Part shown: in pieces, positions 52,126-61,607 of the stretch
Layout of the letters: each line of letters opens with the position of its first letter
How positions within the stretch are numbered: the first letter of the stretch is position 1
Origin: Tabrizicola sp.
Lineage (GTDB): Bacteria; Pseudomonadota; Alphaproteobacteria; Rhodobacterales; Rhodobacteraceae
DNA: 64,000 nt
Assembly: GCF_022842145.1 (NCBI RefSeq)
Contig: NZ_JALHQD010000003.1
Coordinates: 468,042 to 532,041, forward strand
Reading direction: 5' to 3'
Position numbers and translations under genes: made by a program
The notes under the pieces: model-generated
Database searches by the model: none
Seen by the model: the letters and a program-made list of their open reading frames with translations, nothing else
Told to the model about the DNA's origin: nothing

Positions 52126-54326
52126 TGGCCGTCCTTCGCAAGCTGAAGCGTCGCCGCGGCGACCTTGGTGTCGCGGATGATCGAGAATTCGGTTGTGGCC
52201 ACGCCCTGTTCGACCAGTGCGGCAAGGATCTTCTCCAGCGAAGTGGCCGCATCCAGCGGCGTCGCTGTGGTCTTGTCGCGGAACAGCGTGTCCCCCGGCT
52301 GAAGCGTGGTCGTCTCGGGTCGCGCCACGGCGGTCACCTCGGTCTTCCAGGCCCCGTCGACCACCAGCACCCGGACCGTCAGGCCGTTCTGCAGGGTGAT
52401 CAGCCGGACTGCATCGACCGTCAGAAGGCCGGTCTTCACTTGCCGCGCGGTGTCGCTGAACTCGACGACGACGCGGGCCCGACCGTCGGGATCGACCGCC
52501 ATCGCGTTCATCACCGCGACCGTCAGCGAGCCGGCGGATTCGACCGTCATGCCGTTGACCGAATGGATCGCCACGCCGGGTGCCAGCCAGTCGCCTGCGG
52601 CCTGGACATCCACTCCGGCCTGGAACCGCGTCACCACGGCAACGCGGCGGCCATCGATCATGCGGTCGTCGTAGCTGAAGGGCATCGCGACGTCCCAGAC
52701 CGCGAAGGCGACCTGGTTCGCGGCAGGTTTGGGTCCTGCGGCAGCTGCTTCGGCAACAGGATCGGCGACCGCCGTTTCGGTGACGGCAGTTTCCACCTCG
52801 GGTGCTGCGACGGTTTCGGGCGCCGCGCTGGCCTCGACCACAGGTTCGACGGCGACAGCGGCTTCTGTCTCAGATTCGACGACGGCGGGCACAGCGGCCG
52901 CGACGTCGACGGTTTCGGCGGGAACTTCTGCCTGCGCGTCATCAGCGACTGGGGCGGCTGCGGCGACCTCGACGGTTTCGGCGACTGGTTCCGGTGTGGC
53001 TGTGGTTGGCAGGGCAGCCGTCTCGGGCTCTGCCGGTTCCGGCTGGGATGCCGCGGCGACCGAAGCCGCCGAAACCGGTTCCGGGGCAATCAGTCCGGCG
53101 TTGACCGTAACGGGTTCTGTCGCCCGCGCATCGGTTCCGGCAGTCGCGCCGGACGCCGTGTCGGCGGCCTTGGGTTGACCCAGCATCAGGTAGCCGCCAG
53201 CCACCACGATCAGGGCCACCGCAACACCGGCCACCAACTGCACCGGGCTGCGACCGCGTGATGCGGGGGAGGCAGCCTCCGGTTCGGGCTGCCGCGATGC
53301 CGCCTTCGCCAATGGAGCCGCGGCGGGTGCATCCGCTTCGCTGCGGAACTCGTTCACCAGACGGTGCACCGCGTCGTCGACCGACCCGGCGGCTCCGGGG
53401 GCCTTGTGATACATCGCGAGCCAGTCCGCAGCGGTCTGCAACCGCTGTTTCGGCAAGGCGCTCATCGCGCAGTCGATCGCTTCCAGATAGCCCGGCGGAT
53501 ATCCCGCAAAGCGGCCGGTCAGCGGCAGATAGGGATCGGGCCGCTCTTCGGCGAGGGCGGCAAGCCTGGCCTGTCCGTTGACCGGCGCCTCGCCCGAGAT
53601 CAGGTGGTAAAGGGTCGCCCCCAGCGCATAAAGGTCGCTCCACGGACCCTGTTCCGACCCGGCGATGTAGAATTCCTGCGGCGAATAGCCGTCCTTCACC
53701 ACGCGCAAGGCGGACATCGCGCGCGTCGTCTTCGAGGCATGTTCCCGCGCCGCGCCGAAGTCGATCAGGATCGGCTCACCGGCCTTGTTGACCAGGATGT
53801 TGTCCGGCGAGATGTCGCGGTGCAGCATATCGTGGTCATGGATGAAACCGACCGCCGTCAAAAGCTTGTCGGTGATCCGCACGATGTGATCCGGCTTCAG
53901 CATTTCGCCTTCGCCGTCGATGATCTGCTGAAGATCAAGGCCGTCGATGAAGTCGATCGCCATATAGGCGGTGCCATTGTCTTCGAAGACCTGGTGGACT
54001 GCCACGATGTTCGGATGCACGATCTTTGCCAGGTTCCGCGCCTCGCGCACGAAAAGCTGGACGATCGACCGCAGTTCGGCGGTATGCGCCCGCGATCGGG
54101 CGGCGACGACCACCTTCGACCGGCGGCAGACGGACGAGGGGAAACATTCCTTGATCACCACGTCGCGGTCGAGGCTGTCCTTGGCCAGATAGGTGATGCC
54201 GAAGCCGCCGCTGTTGATGTAGCGGGTGATGGTGTACTGGCCCTTGAGCAGCTTCGCGCCCGGCTGCAGTTCGTCGATGAGGTCGTCGGCCTCTTCCACG
54301 GGTTCGGCCACCTTCTGCTGCGCCAT
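52122..54326 (-). CDS. Transmembrane Ser/Thr protein kinase with periplasmic Ala/Glu-rich stalk and PDZ-like C-terminal region
   Basis: A eukaryotic-like kinase of 734 residues. All catalytic elements are present: Gly-loop NSGGFGITYLAKD (38-50), Lys59 in VVIKE, HRDISPDN (169-176) and DFG at 189-191. A single transmembrane helix (about 363-383) follows. The outside part begins with a 170-residue Ala/Val/Glu/Pro stalk and ends in a folded region (about 575-734). That region has WLAPGVAIHSVNGMTVESAGSLTVAVMNAM, which looks PDZ-like. The start is ATG 54326 with GGAAGG upstream. The kinase leads an operon with a small ORF and two exported LysM/binding proteins, so envelope sensing is likely. No phosphatase is seen in the window. 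Confidence 0.88.
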   Translation of the reverse strand: MAQQKVAEPVEEADDLIDELQPGAKLLKGQYTITRYINSGGFGITYLAKDSLDRDVVIKECFPSSVCRRSKVVVAARSRAHTAELRSIVQLFVREARNLAKIVHPNIVAVHQVFEDNGTAYMAIDFIDGLDLQQIIDGEGEMLKPDHIVRITDKLLTAVGFIHDHDMLHRDISPDNILVNKAGEPILIDFGAAREHASKTTRAMSALRVVKDGYSPQEFYIAGSEQGPWSDLYALGATLYHLISGEAPVNGQARLAALAEERPDPYLPLTGRFAGYPPGYLEAIDCAMSALPKQRLQTAADWLAMYHKAPGAAGSVDDAVHRLVNEFRSEADAPAAAPLAKAASRQPEPEAASPASRGRSPVQLVAGVAVALIVVAGGYLMLGQPKAADTASGATAGTDARATEPVTVNAGLIAPEPVSAASVAAASQPEPAEPETAALPTTATPEPVAETVEVAAAAPVADDAQAEVPAETVDVAAAVPAVVESETEAAVAVEPVVEASAAPETVAAPEVETAVTETAVADPVAEAAAAGPKPAANQVAFAVWDVAMPFSYDDRMIDGRRVAVVTRFQAGVDVQAAGDWLAPGVAIHSVNGMTVESAGSLTVAVMNAMAVDPDGRARVVVEFSDTARQVKTGLLTVDAVRLITLQNGLTVRVLVVDGAWKTEVTAVARPETTTLQPGDTLFRDKTTATPLDAATSLEKILAALVEQGVATTEFSIIRDTKVAAATLQLAKDGQ

Positions 54327-54643
54327 GTCGTTCACCCTTCCAGCCCTGGTGCGACGTCCAATCGGCTTTTGCCAATGCCTGACGGCACGCTCGGCGGACT
54401 GCCCTGCACCGCAAGGACTATCGTCCACACAAACGCACCAATCCTCAGCTTCCGTGATGGTTGTGGATGAGGGCGAAAATGGGGCGATCAAGAGGAGATT
54501 TGAAGGTCGGGCCGCCACAACCACTGCGAGAGCGGCGTCAGACCGCATTGCAGCGGGGCTGTGCCCGATTTCAGGGCGCGGCGGAAAACTTCCAGCGAAA
54601 CCGGGTGCCTGCGGGAAGGCAGCGCCGCCGAATCGCCTGGAGG
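54327..54643. other. 317-bp gap upstream of the kinase operon
   Basis: The gap holds the promoter region of the kinase and the end of the amidohydrolase transcript. A few short frames cross it, but none has a ribosome site or protein-like composition. No clear terminator or operator is seen. Confidence 0.5.
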
Positions 54644-55921
54644 TCAGCCGGGGCCGGGGAGTCGTCGGCGCACGCTTTGCGGGCGTCCGGCCAAGGAAAG
54701 TCGGGCGTCATTGCGGCGGCGCTCCGCGACAAGCTTGCCTTTGGACACAACCGCAAGACGATCCGGCCGCAGGCGCAAAGCCTCGGTCGGCGAACCCGCG
54801 TCCAGGACCACAAGGCTGGCAAGGCACCCTGGGCGCAAGCCGTAGTCCGGCAGGTTCATGATCCTGGCATTGGTTTCAGTGACCATCGTGAAACAGCGAG
54901 CCATTTCCGCGGGATGGGTCATCTGCGCGACGTGCAGCCCCATGAAGGCCACGTCCAGCATGTCCGCGGTGCCCAGGCTGTACCAGGGGTCCAGCACGCA
55001 GTCCTGCCCCCAGCCGACCGAGATGCCCATCGCCTGCATTTCCTTGACCCGCGTCAGGCCGCGACGCTTGGGGTAAGTGTCGTGGCGGCCCTGAAGCGTG
55101 ATGTTGATCAAGGGGTTGGGAATTGCGGTCATGCCCGCTTCCGCGATCAGCGGCAGCAGTTTCGAGACATAGTAGTTGTCCATCGAATGCATGCTGGTGA
55201 GGTGGCTGCCCGCAGCCCTGCCACCCAGACCATGACGCGTCACCTCACGCGCCATTGTTTCCACATGGCGGCTCATCGGGTCGTCGGTCTCGTCGCAATG
55301 GACGTCCCACATCAGACCGCGTTCAGCCGCCATGCGGCCAAGGTCGCGCAGCGACTCGGCGCCTTCCTCCATCGTGCGTTCGAAATGCGGGATGCCGCCC
55401 ACGACGTCGACGCCCATGTCCAGTGCGCGCAGGACGTTCTGGCGCCCGGTCTTCGTGCGGTAAAGTCCGTCCTGCGGGAAGGCCACCAGTTGCAGGTCTA
55501 GGTAGGGGGCCACGCGCCGCTTGACCTCCAGCATCGCCTCGACCCCGCGGAGGTGGTCGGGGGTGGTGTCCACGTGCGTCCGGATCGCCAGAAGGCCCAT
55601 GCTGACCGCCCAGTCGCAATAGGTGACAGCCCGGTCGACGAGTTCCTCCACCGTGGCGATGTCGCGCAGCTCGCCCCAGAGGCTGATTCCTTCCAGAAGC
55701 GTGCCGGACGCATTAACGCGCGGCAAACCGAAGCTCAGCGTCGCATCCATATGAAAATGCGGGTCGACGAAGGGCGGCGACACCAGATCCCCGGTCGCGT
55801 CGATCACCTTGGCCGCTTCGGCGTCCAGCCTGCCCACGGCGGCGATCCGGTCGCCGGTGATGCCGATGTCGGCCACCGCCCCGTCCGGGAGGGTGCCGCC
55901 CTTGACCAGAAGATCGAACAT
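54644..55921 (-). CDS. Amidohydrolase-family deaminase, cytosine-deaminase-like
   Basis: A metal-dependent hydrolase of 425 residues. Motifs of the CodA group are present: VDPHFHMDATLSFG (HxHxD), TTPDHLRGVEAM, WDVHCDETDDP (HxDE), SHLTSMHSM and GWGQDCVLDPWYSLGTADML. These fit cytosine deaminase or a related isoguanine/creatinine-type deaminase. The last 20 residues are basic and probably disordered. It ends the operon of a BMP-type importer (1 nt behind the permease gene), so its substrate is probably a base released from an imported nucleoside. Confidence 0.88.
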   Translation of the reverse strand: MFDLLVKGGTLPDGAVADIGITGDRIAAVGRLDAEAAKVIDATGDLVSPPFVDPHFHMDATLSFGLPRVNASGTLLEGISLWGELRDIATVEELVDRAVTYCDWAVSMGLLAIRTHVDTTPDHLRGVEAMLEVKRRVAPYLDLQLVAFPQDGLYRTKTGRQNVLRALDMGVDVVGGIPHFERTMEEGAESLRDLGRMAAERGLMWDVHCDETDDPMSRHVETMAREVTRHGLGGRAAGSHLTSMHSMDNYYVSKLLPLIAEAGMTAIPNPLINITLQGRHDTYPKRRGLTRVKEMQAMGISVGWGQDCVLDPWYSLGTADMLDVAFMGLHVAQMTHPAEMARCFTMVTETNARIMNLPDYGLRPGCLASLVVLDAGSPTEALRLRPDRLAVVSKGKLVAERRRNDARLSLAGRPQSVRRRLPGPG

Positions 55922-55922
55922 G

Positions 55923-56870
55923 TCAGCGTTCCCCCTTGTTGTAAGGCACCATCAGCGAGGCAGGCACCTCGGCCCGGCGCGACATCAGGATCAGCGCCAG
56001 GATGGACAGGATGAAGGGCAGGGCGAGGAACAACTGGTAGGGCAGGACAGCCCCCAGTTCCGTCTGCTGCAACCGGATCTGCAGCGCGTCGAAGGCTGCA
56101 AACAGGATCGCCCCCAGCACCGCCTTGCCCGGTTTCCAGGCTCCGAAGACGACGAGGGCAATGCAGATCCAGCCGCGGCCGTTGACCATCTCGAAAAAGA
56201 AGCTGGAAAACGCCGACAGCGTCAGGAACGCGCCCCCGACGGCCATCAGCCCCGAGCCCATGATCACCGCACCCATCCGCAGGCCGGTCACCGAAAGCCC
56301 CTGCGCCTCCACCGCCGCCGGGTTTTCCCCCACCGCCCGCACCGCAAGGCCAAGCGGGGTGCGGTAAAGCGTGAAGGCGACGATCCCGGCCACGGCAAAG
56401 GCCGCCCATGTCAGCGCCGTCTGCGAGAAGATCGCCTCGCCCAGCCAGGGAAGGTCGCTGAGCAGCGGAATGTCCAGCGGCTGAAATGGCTCGATCTTCG
56501 GCGGGCTGGTCACTTCGGGGAGCATCAGCCGATAGGCGAAGGAGGCCGAGGCGGTGGCAAACAGCGTGACGCCCAGTCCGACGACGTGCTGAGACAGCCC
56601 GAACGGCACCGTCAGGGTGGAATGGAGCAGCCCGAACAGCATTCCCGCGCCCATCGCCACCGCGACCCCACCCCACAAGGGCATCCCCTGGTAGACCGCC
56701 ATCCAGCCGGTGAAGGCCCCGATGACCATGATCCCCTCGATCCCCAGGTTGAGCACCCCGGCCCGTTCGCAGATAAGCTCCCCCATCGTCGCCAGGATCA
56801 GGGGCGAGGCGATGCGGATCACCGCCGCCCAGAAGCTGGCCGATATGAGGATGTCGATGATCTCGTTCAT
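55923..56870 (-). CDS. BMP-type (nucleoside-like) ABC transporter permease 2
   Basis: An inner-membrane permease of 315 residues with about nine helices. The start region FWAAVIRIASPLILATMGELICERAGVLNLGIEGIMVIGAF is the hallmark of the YufQ/NupC-like permeases of the branched-chain amino acid/sugar superfamily. The EAA-like loop reads AVGENPAAVEAQGLSV. It overlaps the first permease gene by 4 nt. The ATG at 56870 is chosen because it begins this conserved block; the frame is open further upstream. Confidence 0.92.
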   Translation of the reverse strand: MNEIIDILISASFWAAVIRIASPLILATMGELICERAGVLNLGIEGIMVIGAFTGWMAVYQGMPLWGGVAVAMGAGMLFGLLHSTLTVPFGLSQHVVGLGVTLFATASASFAYRLMLPEVTSPPKIEPFQPLDIPLLSDLPWLGEAIFSQTALTWAAFAVAGIVAFTLYRTPLGLAVRAVGENPAAVEAQGLSVTGLRMGAVIMGSGLMAVGGAFLTLSAFSSFFFEMVNGRGWICIALVVFGAWKPGKAVLGAILFAAFDALQIRLQQTELGAVLPYQLFLALPFILSILALILMSRRAEVPASLMVPYNKGER

Positions 56871-57910
56871 CCCCGCACCACCCGGACCTTTGACAGAAGG
56901 ATCGCCAGCACCATGAAGAGAAGCGCCGTCGCCATCAGCATGTCGGCGATATAGGTCGGCACCCCCGCCGCCCGGCTCATCGCGTCGGACCCCACGAAGA
57001 TCCCCGCCACGAAGATCGCGGTGACGACCACTCCCAAAGGATGGAGAAGCGCCAGCATCGCGACGATGATCCCGGTATAGCCGAACCCCGGCGACAGGTC
57101 GGATGACAGATGACCCTTCAGCCCGGCGACTTCGGACCACCCCGCCAGCGCCGCAAGGCCCCCCGACAGAAGCGCCGTCTTCACCAGCACCGCATTAACC
57201 GGCATCCCCGCGAACCGCGCCGCCTCGGGGTTCTGCCCCACGGCCCGGATTTCGAAACCCAGGGTCGTGCGGGTCTGGATCACCCAGACGATGATTGCTG
57301 CAAGGATGGCCAGGGCAAAGCCCCAGTGCAGCCGCAACCCCTCGACAAGGCGGGGCAGGCGGGCCTCGGGGATCAGCGGCGTCGACTTCGGCCAGCCCAT
57401 CCCCATCGGGTCCTTCATCGGACCTTCCAGCAGATAGCTGACGAACAGGATCATGATGAAGTTGAGCAGGAGGGTGGTGACGACCTCGTCCACCCCCAGC
57501 CGCGTCTTCAGAAGGACGGGGCCCAGCAGCAGCGCCGCCCCCGCCAGCATTGCGGCCAGCGCGGAGAGCGGCAGGACCCAGGGGCTTCCCAGTGCTCCGG
57601 TCCCCAGCACGACCGCCATGATCGCCCCGGCATAAAGCTGCGCCTCGGCCCCGATGTTCCAAAGCTTTGCGCGGAAGGCCACAGCCACGGCCAGCCCCGT
57701 GAAGATCAGCGGCGTGGCCCGGTTCAGCGTCTCCAGCACCGCCAGTTTCGACCCCAGCGCGCCCGTCGCGATCTGGCCCAGCACCGCAAGGGGGTTTGCC
57801 CCCGCGATCAGCGCCAGTAGCATGGCGACCCCCAGCGTGGCCACCAACGCCAGCGCCGGCAGGCCCAACTGCCGCGCGGCCGAGGGATTGGCGATCGGTT
57901 CAAGCCGCAT
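56867..57910 (-). CDS. BMP-type (nucleoside-like) ABC transporter permease 1
   Basis: A protein of 347 residues, polytopic, of the YufP-like permease type. It has NRATPLIFTGLAVAVAFRAKLWNIGAEAQLYAGA, LGVDEVVTTLLLNFIMILFVSYLLEGPMKDP, and the loop AVGQNPEAARFAGMPVNAV. It pairs with the next permease to form the channel. It overlaps the ATPase gene by 11 nt. Confidence 0.92.
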   Translation of the reverse strand: MRLEPIANPSAARQLGLPALALVATLGVAMLLALIAGANPLAVLGQIATGALGSKLAVLETLNRATPLIFTGLAVAVAFRAKLWNIGAEAQLYAGAIMAVVLGTGALGSPWVLPLSALAAMLAGAALLLGPVLLKTRLGVDEVVTTLLLNFIMILFVSYLLEGPMKDPMGMGWPKSTPLIPEARLPRLVEGLRLHWGFALAILAAIIVWVIQTRTTLGFEIRAVGQNPEAARFAGMPVNAVLVKTALLSGGLAALAGWSEVAGLKGHLSSDLSPGFGYTGIIVAMLALLHPLGVVVTAIFVAGIFVGSDAMSRAAGVPTYIADMLMATALLFMVLAILLSKVRVVRG

Positions 57911-59435
57911 CTGCTTCCCCGAACCTTTGCCCGGCCATCCACAACCCCAATTCCGCCGCCGTCATCGTCCCGCGCGCGAACGCGGGCGATAGGCGACCTT
58001 GAGACATCACATGAATGACATCCGACAACCCCATGATTTCGTCCAGATCTTCCGAGATCAGAAGCACCGTCGCCCCCCGGTCCCGCGCCGCGATAAGCTG
58101 GCTTTGCACATAGGCGATCGCGCCCACGTCCAGGCCCCGGACCGGCTGGTTCGCCAGGATAACCCGAGGGCCGGGGGCCATCGCCCGCCCCAGGATCAGC
58201 TTTTGCATGTTTCCGCCGGACAGAAGCCGTATCCGTGTCTCCGGCCCCGGACACCGCACGTCGTAACCCTTGATGATGCCTTCGGCAAACTCCCGCGCCG
58301 CGCGCCAGTTCATCCAGCCCCGGTGGGAAAAGCGCGTCCGGTAGCCCTCCAGCACCGCGTTCTCGGTCAGGTCGAAATCGGCGATGCTGCCCTGGTGGTG
58401 CCGGTCTTCGGGGATCCGAGCGACCCCCCGCGCCAAGGCCTCGCCCGGCGACCAGCCGGCCACCGGGTGATCGCCCAGCACGATCTGCCCCGACGACGGC
58501 ACCGACAACCCGCCCAGGATTTCTGCCAGCGCGGCCTGCCCGTTGCCCGACACGCCCGCAAGGCCCGTGATCTGCCCGGCCCGCAGGTCCAGCGTGACCG
58601 CCTTCAGCCCCGGGGCCGCACCGCGGTCCGGCGTCGACACCCGGTCCAGCTTCATCAGCACCGCGCCGGGGGCCCGCGCTTCGGCCCGGGGCAGCGACAG
58701 CTCTCCGCCGACCATCAGCGCCGCCAGCGCGCCCCGATCAGTTGCATGGGTGTCGACCTCGCCCACGACGCGGCCATGCCGCAGCACGACGCAACGGTCG
58801 GCAATCGCCATCACCTCATGCAGCTTGTGGCTGATGAAGATTACCGAAAGCCCTAGTGCCGTGGCTTTGCGCAGGGTGGCAAACAGCGCCTCGGCCTCTT
58901 GCGGGGTCAGGACCGCTGTTGGTTCGTCCAGGATCAGGATGCGGGCGTTGCGGTAAAGCGCCTTTAGGATCTCGACCCGCTGGCGTTCCCCGACCGACAG
59001 GCGACCGACCTTCGCATCGGGATGCACCGCCAGGCCGAAGTCGCGTGAAAGCTGCTCCACCTTCGCCCGTGCGCCCGAGACGCTGGGAGACCACAGCCCC
59101 TCGGTCCCCAGACGTATGTTGTCCAGCACCGTGAGATTGCCCGCCAGGGTGAAATGCTGGTGCACCATGCCCACCCCGGCCGACAGCGCCGCACGCGGGT
59201 TGCCGGGGGGCAAGGGCTGGCCGAACACCTCGACCACACCCTCGTCGGCCACATAATGGCCGAACAGGATGTTCATCAGCGTGGTCTTGCCAGCCCCGTT
59301 TTCCCCGAGCAGAGCCACGACTTCGCCGCGCCGCAATGTCAAGGACACCGCATTGTTGGCCTTCAGCGCGCCGAACCGCTTGGAAATGCGGTCGAGGCGG
59401 AGGACAACCTCCGCCTCCTCCTTCCCAAGGGTCAC
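57900..59435 (-). CDS. BMP-type (nucleoside-like) ABC transporter ATP-binding protein, duplicated ATPase
   Basis: A protein of 511 residues with two ABC domains. The first has GENGAGKTTLMNILFG, LSVGERQRVEILKALYRNARILILDEPTAVL and a switch His in FISHKLHEV. The second is weaker: a degenerate Walker A (AGVSGNGQAALAEILGG), the signature LSGGNMQKLILGRAM, and NQPVRGLDVGAI in place of the usual DEP. That asymmetry is normal for this transporter class (YufO, RbsA type). The ATG overlaps the end of the binding protein gene. Confidence 0.93.
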   Translation of the reverse strand: MTLGKEEAEVVLRLDRISKRFGALKANNAVSLTLRRGEVVALLGENGAGKTTLMNILFGHYVADEGVVEVFGQPLPPGNPRAALSAGVGMVHQHFTLAGNLTVLDNIRLGTEGLWSPSVSGARAKVEQLSRDFGLAVHPDAKVGRLSVGERQRVEILKALYRNARILILDEPTAVLTPQEAEALFATLRKATALGLSVIFISHKLHEVMAIADRCVVLRHGRVVGEVDTHATDRGALAALMVGGELSLPRAEARAPGAVLMKLDRVSTPDRGAAPGLKAVTLDLRAGQITGLAGVSGNGQAALAEILGGLSVPSSGQIVLGDHPVAGWSPGEALARGVARIPEDRHHQGSIADFDLTENAVLEGYRTRFSHRGWMNWRAAREFAEGIIKGYDVRCPGPETRIRLLSGGNMQKLILGRAMAPGPRVILANQPVRGLDVGAIAYVQSQLIAARDRGATVLLISEDLDEIMGLSDVIHVMSQGRLSPAFARGTMTAAELGLWMAGQRFGEADAA

Positions 59436-60445
59436 GACGACGCAGGTTCGCTGTCGTCGATGGCCACGGTAAAGCTGCCGTCCTTGATCGCGGCTTCCTT
59501 CTCGGCGACCAGCGCCATGACCTCGGCCGGGACCTTGCCCTCGAACGTGCCCAAAGGCGCCAGCGAGCAGCCCCCGACGTTCATGTAGGAATAGACCCCG
59601 TAGTTGTCGGCCTTGAAAGTCCCGCCCTGAATGGCCGCGACCGCTGCGTTCAGCGTCGGCTCAAAGTGCCACAGCGCGGACGTGACCACCGTGTCGGGAT
59701 AATCGGCTTGCGTGTCGATCACGTTGCCGATCGCGAGCCCTCCGCGTTCCTTGGCCGCATCGCTGACGCCGAAGCGTTCGGCGTAAAGGAGGTCCGCCCC
59801 ACCGTCGATCATCGCGAATGCCGTCTCCTTGGCCTTCGGCGGATCGAACCACGACCCGATGAAGCTGACCTGGAACTTCGCATCCGGTTTCACCTCGCGC
59901 ACGCCGGCCATGAAGGCATGCATCAGACGGTTTACCTCGGGGATCGGGAAGCCGCCGACCATGCCGATGTTGCCTGCCGTCATGCCGCCCGCGACGATGC
60001 CGGACAGGTAGGCCGCGTCCTGGATGTAGTTGTCGAAGACCGCAAGGTTCGGGTTCGCCGCCGCGTCGGGCATGAAGGAGGACCCCATCAGGAAGGCCAC
60101 GTCCGGGTATTCCGCTGCAACTTCGCGCGCCTCGGCCTCGGCTCCGAAGATCTCGCCCACGATCAGCTTGACGCCCGCCTCGCAGTATTCTCGCATCACG
60201 CGGGGGTAGTCGGTGTTGGCGACGTTCTCGGTGTAGGTGTAGTCCACCGTGCCCGCAGCCTTCAGCGCCTCGGCGGCGATGTGGATGCGGCTGACCCACT
60301 GCTGTTCGACCGGCACCGTATAGATGCCCGCCATCTTGATCGGCTCTTGCGCCCATGCCGCCAAAGGCAGGTTCGCCGCCGCCGTCGCGGCCACACCGCC
60401 CAGAAGCAGCCCGCGCCGCGATACCGTGAAGGTTCCCGTGGTCAT
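59432..60445 (-). CDS. BMP-family ABC transporter substrate-binding protein (Tat-exported)
   Basis: A protein of 337 residues with a twin-arginine signal (TVSRRGLLLGG, cut after LAAWAQ), so it should travel by the TatABC system encoded at 34808-36559. The mature part has the Bmp/PnrA fold with ENVANTDYPRVMREYCEAG, VAFLMGSSFMP, GMVGGFPIPEVNRLMHAFMAG and FIGSWFDPPKAKETAFAMIDGGAD. Characterised members bind purine or other nucleosides; the deaminase in the same operon fits this. ATG 60445 is preferred; ATG 60463 would add MGMGKT. A strong palindrome lies 32 nt upstream. Confidence 0.92.
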   Translation of the reverse strand: MTTGTFTVSRRGLLLGGVAATAAANLPLAAWAQEPIKMAGIYTVPVEQQWVSRIHIAAEALKAAGTVDYTYTENVANTDYPRVMREYCEAGVKLIVGEIFGAEAEAREVAAEYPDVAFLMGSSFMPDAAANPNLAVFDNYIQDAAYLSGIVAGGMTAGNIGMVGGFPIPEVNRLMHAFMAGVREVKPDAKFQVSFIGSWFDPPKAKETAFAMIDGGADLLYAERFGVSDAAKERGGLAIGNVIDTQADYPDTVVTSALWHFEPTLNAAVAAIQGGTFKADNYGVYSYMNVGGCSLAPLGTFEGKVPAEVMALVAEKEAAIKDGSFTVAIDDSEPASS

Positions 60446-60476
60446 TGTCTTTCCCATCCCCATGTTGCTGTCCGAT

Positions 60477-60494
60477 TTTTACCAAGAGGTAAAA
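60477..60494. promoter_or_regulatory. Operator-like palindrome upstream of the BMP operon: TTTTACC-N4-GGTAAAA
   Basis: A perfect 7-bp inverted repeat with spacer AAGA, an A/T-rich island in the 278-bp divergent gap between the importer operon and the IMPase-family gene. The form fits GntR- or TetR-like regulators, none of which is encoded nearby. It is the clearest regulatory candidate for the importer operon. Confidence 0.6.
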
Positions 60495-60723
60495 CTCTTT
60501 CCCGATTCGGCACAAGCGGCACGCGCAGCCATCGGGCCAGTCGGTCTGCCGGATGCCCGGCAATAGGGCAGGGCGGACCCCGGATGCCTGCATTGCGGCA
60601 CTTTATATGCCGTTGGCGCAAAGCCACCGCCCCTCCCGGCGCATCGCCACATGGCCGGAGGGCGGCCGCCAACGGTCAGCATTTCGACTATCCGGCGCGC
60701 GACGCCCTGCCTATGGTCGGGCG

Positions 60724-61479
60724 ATGCTTGATACCCTCTCGCACATCCTGACCGAGGCTGGCGCTCAGGCGCTGGGCCTTTACGACACTCTTGATCAGCG
60801 GGTCGTATCCGCGAAGTCGCCGGGTGATTTCGTCTCGGATGCAGACCGGGCTGTCGAGATGACCCTCCGGCGGCTTCTGACCCGACATTTCCCTGGCGAC
60901 GGTATCCTCGGCGAGGAAATGGGGGGCGCCGCCGATGGCCGGTTCTGGGCGGTCGATCCGATTGACGGCACCGCGAACTTTCTGTCGGGCCTGCCATTCT
61001 GGACCATTTCGCTTGGGCTGATGGATCAGGGGCGACCCGTCGCGGGCGGCGTCTTCGCGCCTGCTCTGGGTTTGATGGCCGTGGGAGAGGTGGCTGGCCC
61101 GATCGTAGAAACCGGCCTTGCCTTGGGTTCCCGCACCGCGGATCACCCCTGCATCGGCATCGGTCGCAACCCGCGCTGGCCCGCCGCTGACCGCCACGCC
61201 GTCGAGACCGCCATCGAAGCCGCCGGGCATGCTCCCCGGCTATTCGGCTCCTGCGCGCTTTCGCTGATGCTGGTCGCGACCGGGCGGCTTGGGGGCTATA
61301 TCGAGCCGCGCGTCGGCGGCCTGTGGGACTGCGCCGGGGGGCTGGCGCTTTGCCGTGCGGCGGGCAAGCCTGCTTCCTTCCTGGTCCACCCGGATGGCAC
61401 GGCAGACGTTCTGGCCGGCGCGGTCTTCGGCATTGCCAGGGCCGCGGGGTGGTGCGGGGAAATTCTTAAGGAATCCTGA
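60724..61479 (+). CDS. Inositol monophosphatase-family phosphatase
   Basis: A protein of 251 residues with the complete Mg2+ site of the family: DGILGEEMGG (Glu), AVDPIDGTANFLSGLPFWTISLGL (DPIDGT) and PRVGGLWDCAGGLALCRAAG (WDxA). Family members act on inositol phosphates, histidinol phosphate or PAP; histidinol-phosphatase (HisN) is a common assignment for short alphaproteobacterial forms. Nearby iol genes do not prove inositol as substrate, since iol catabolism does not need this enzyme. The start is ATG 60724. Confidence 0.88.
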   Translation: MLDTLSHILTEAGAQALGLYDTLDQRVVSAKSPGDFVSDADRAVEMTLRRLLTRHFPGDGILGEEMGGAADGRFWAVDPIDGTANFLSGLPFWTISLGLMDQGRPVAGGVFAPALGLMAVGEVAGPIVETGLALGSRTADHPCIGIGRNPRWPAADRHAVETAIEAAGHAPRLFGSCALSLMLVATGRLGGYIEPRVGGLWDCAGGLALCRAAGKPASFLVHPDGTADVLAGAVFGIARAAGWCGEILKES

Positions 61480-61607
61480 ACACCCGCGGCTAAACTATTG
61501 ATAACTAGAAGGCTACCCGATTTGTCCACCGTGGGCAGTTCGCCCTCTTGCAGTGCCCGCCCCCCGCTGGCACTCTCGCGCCGGAAGGCCGGGGAGGGCC
61601 GCATCAG

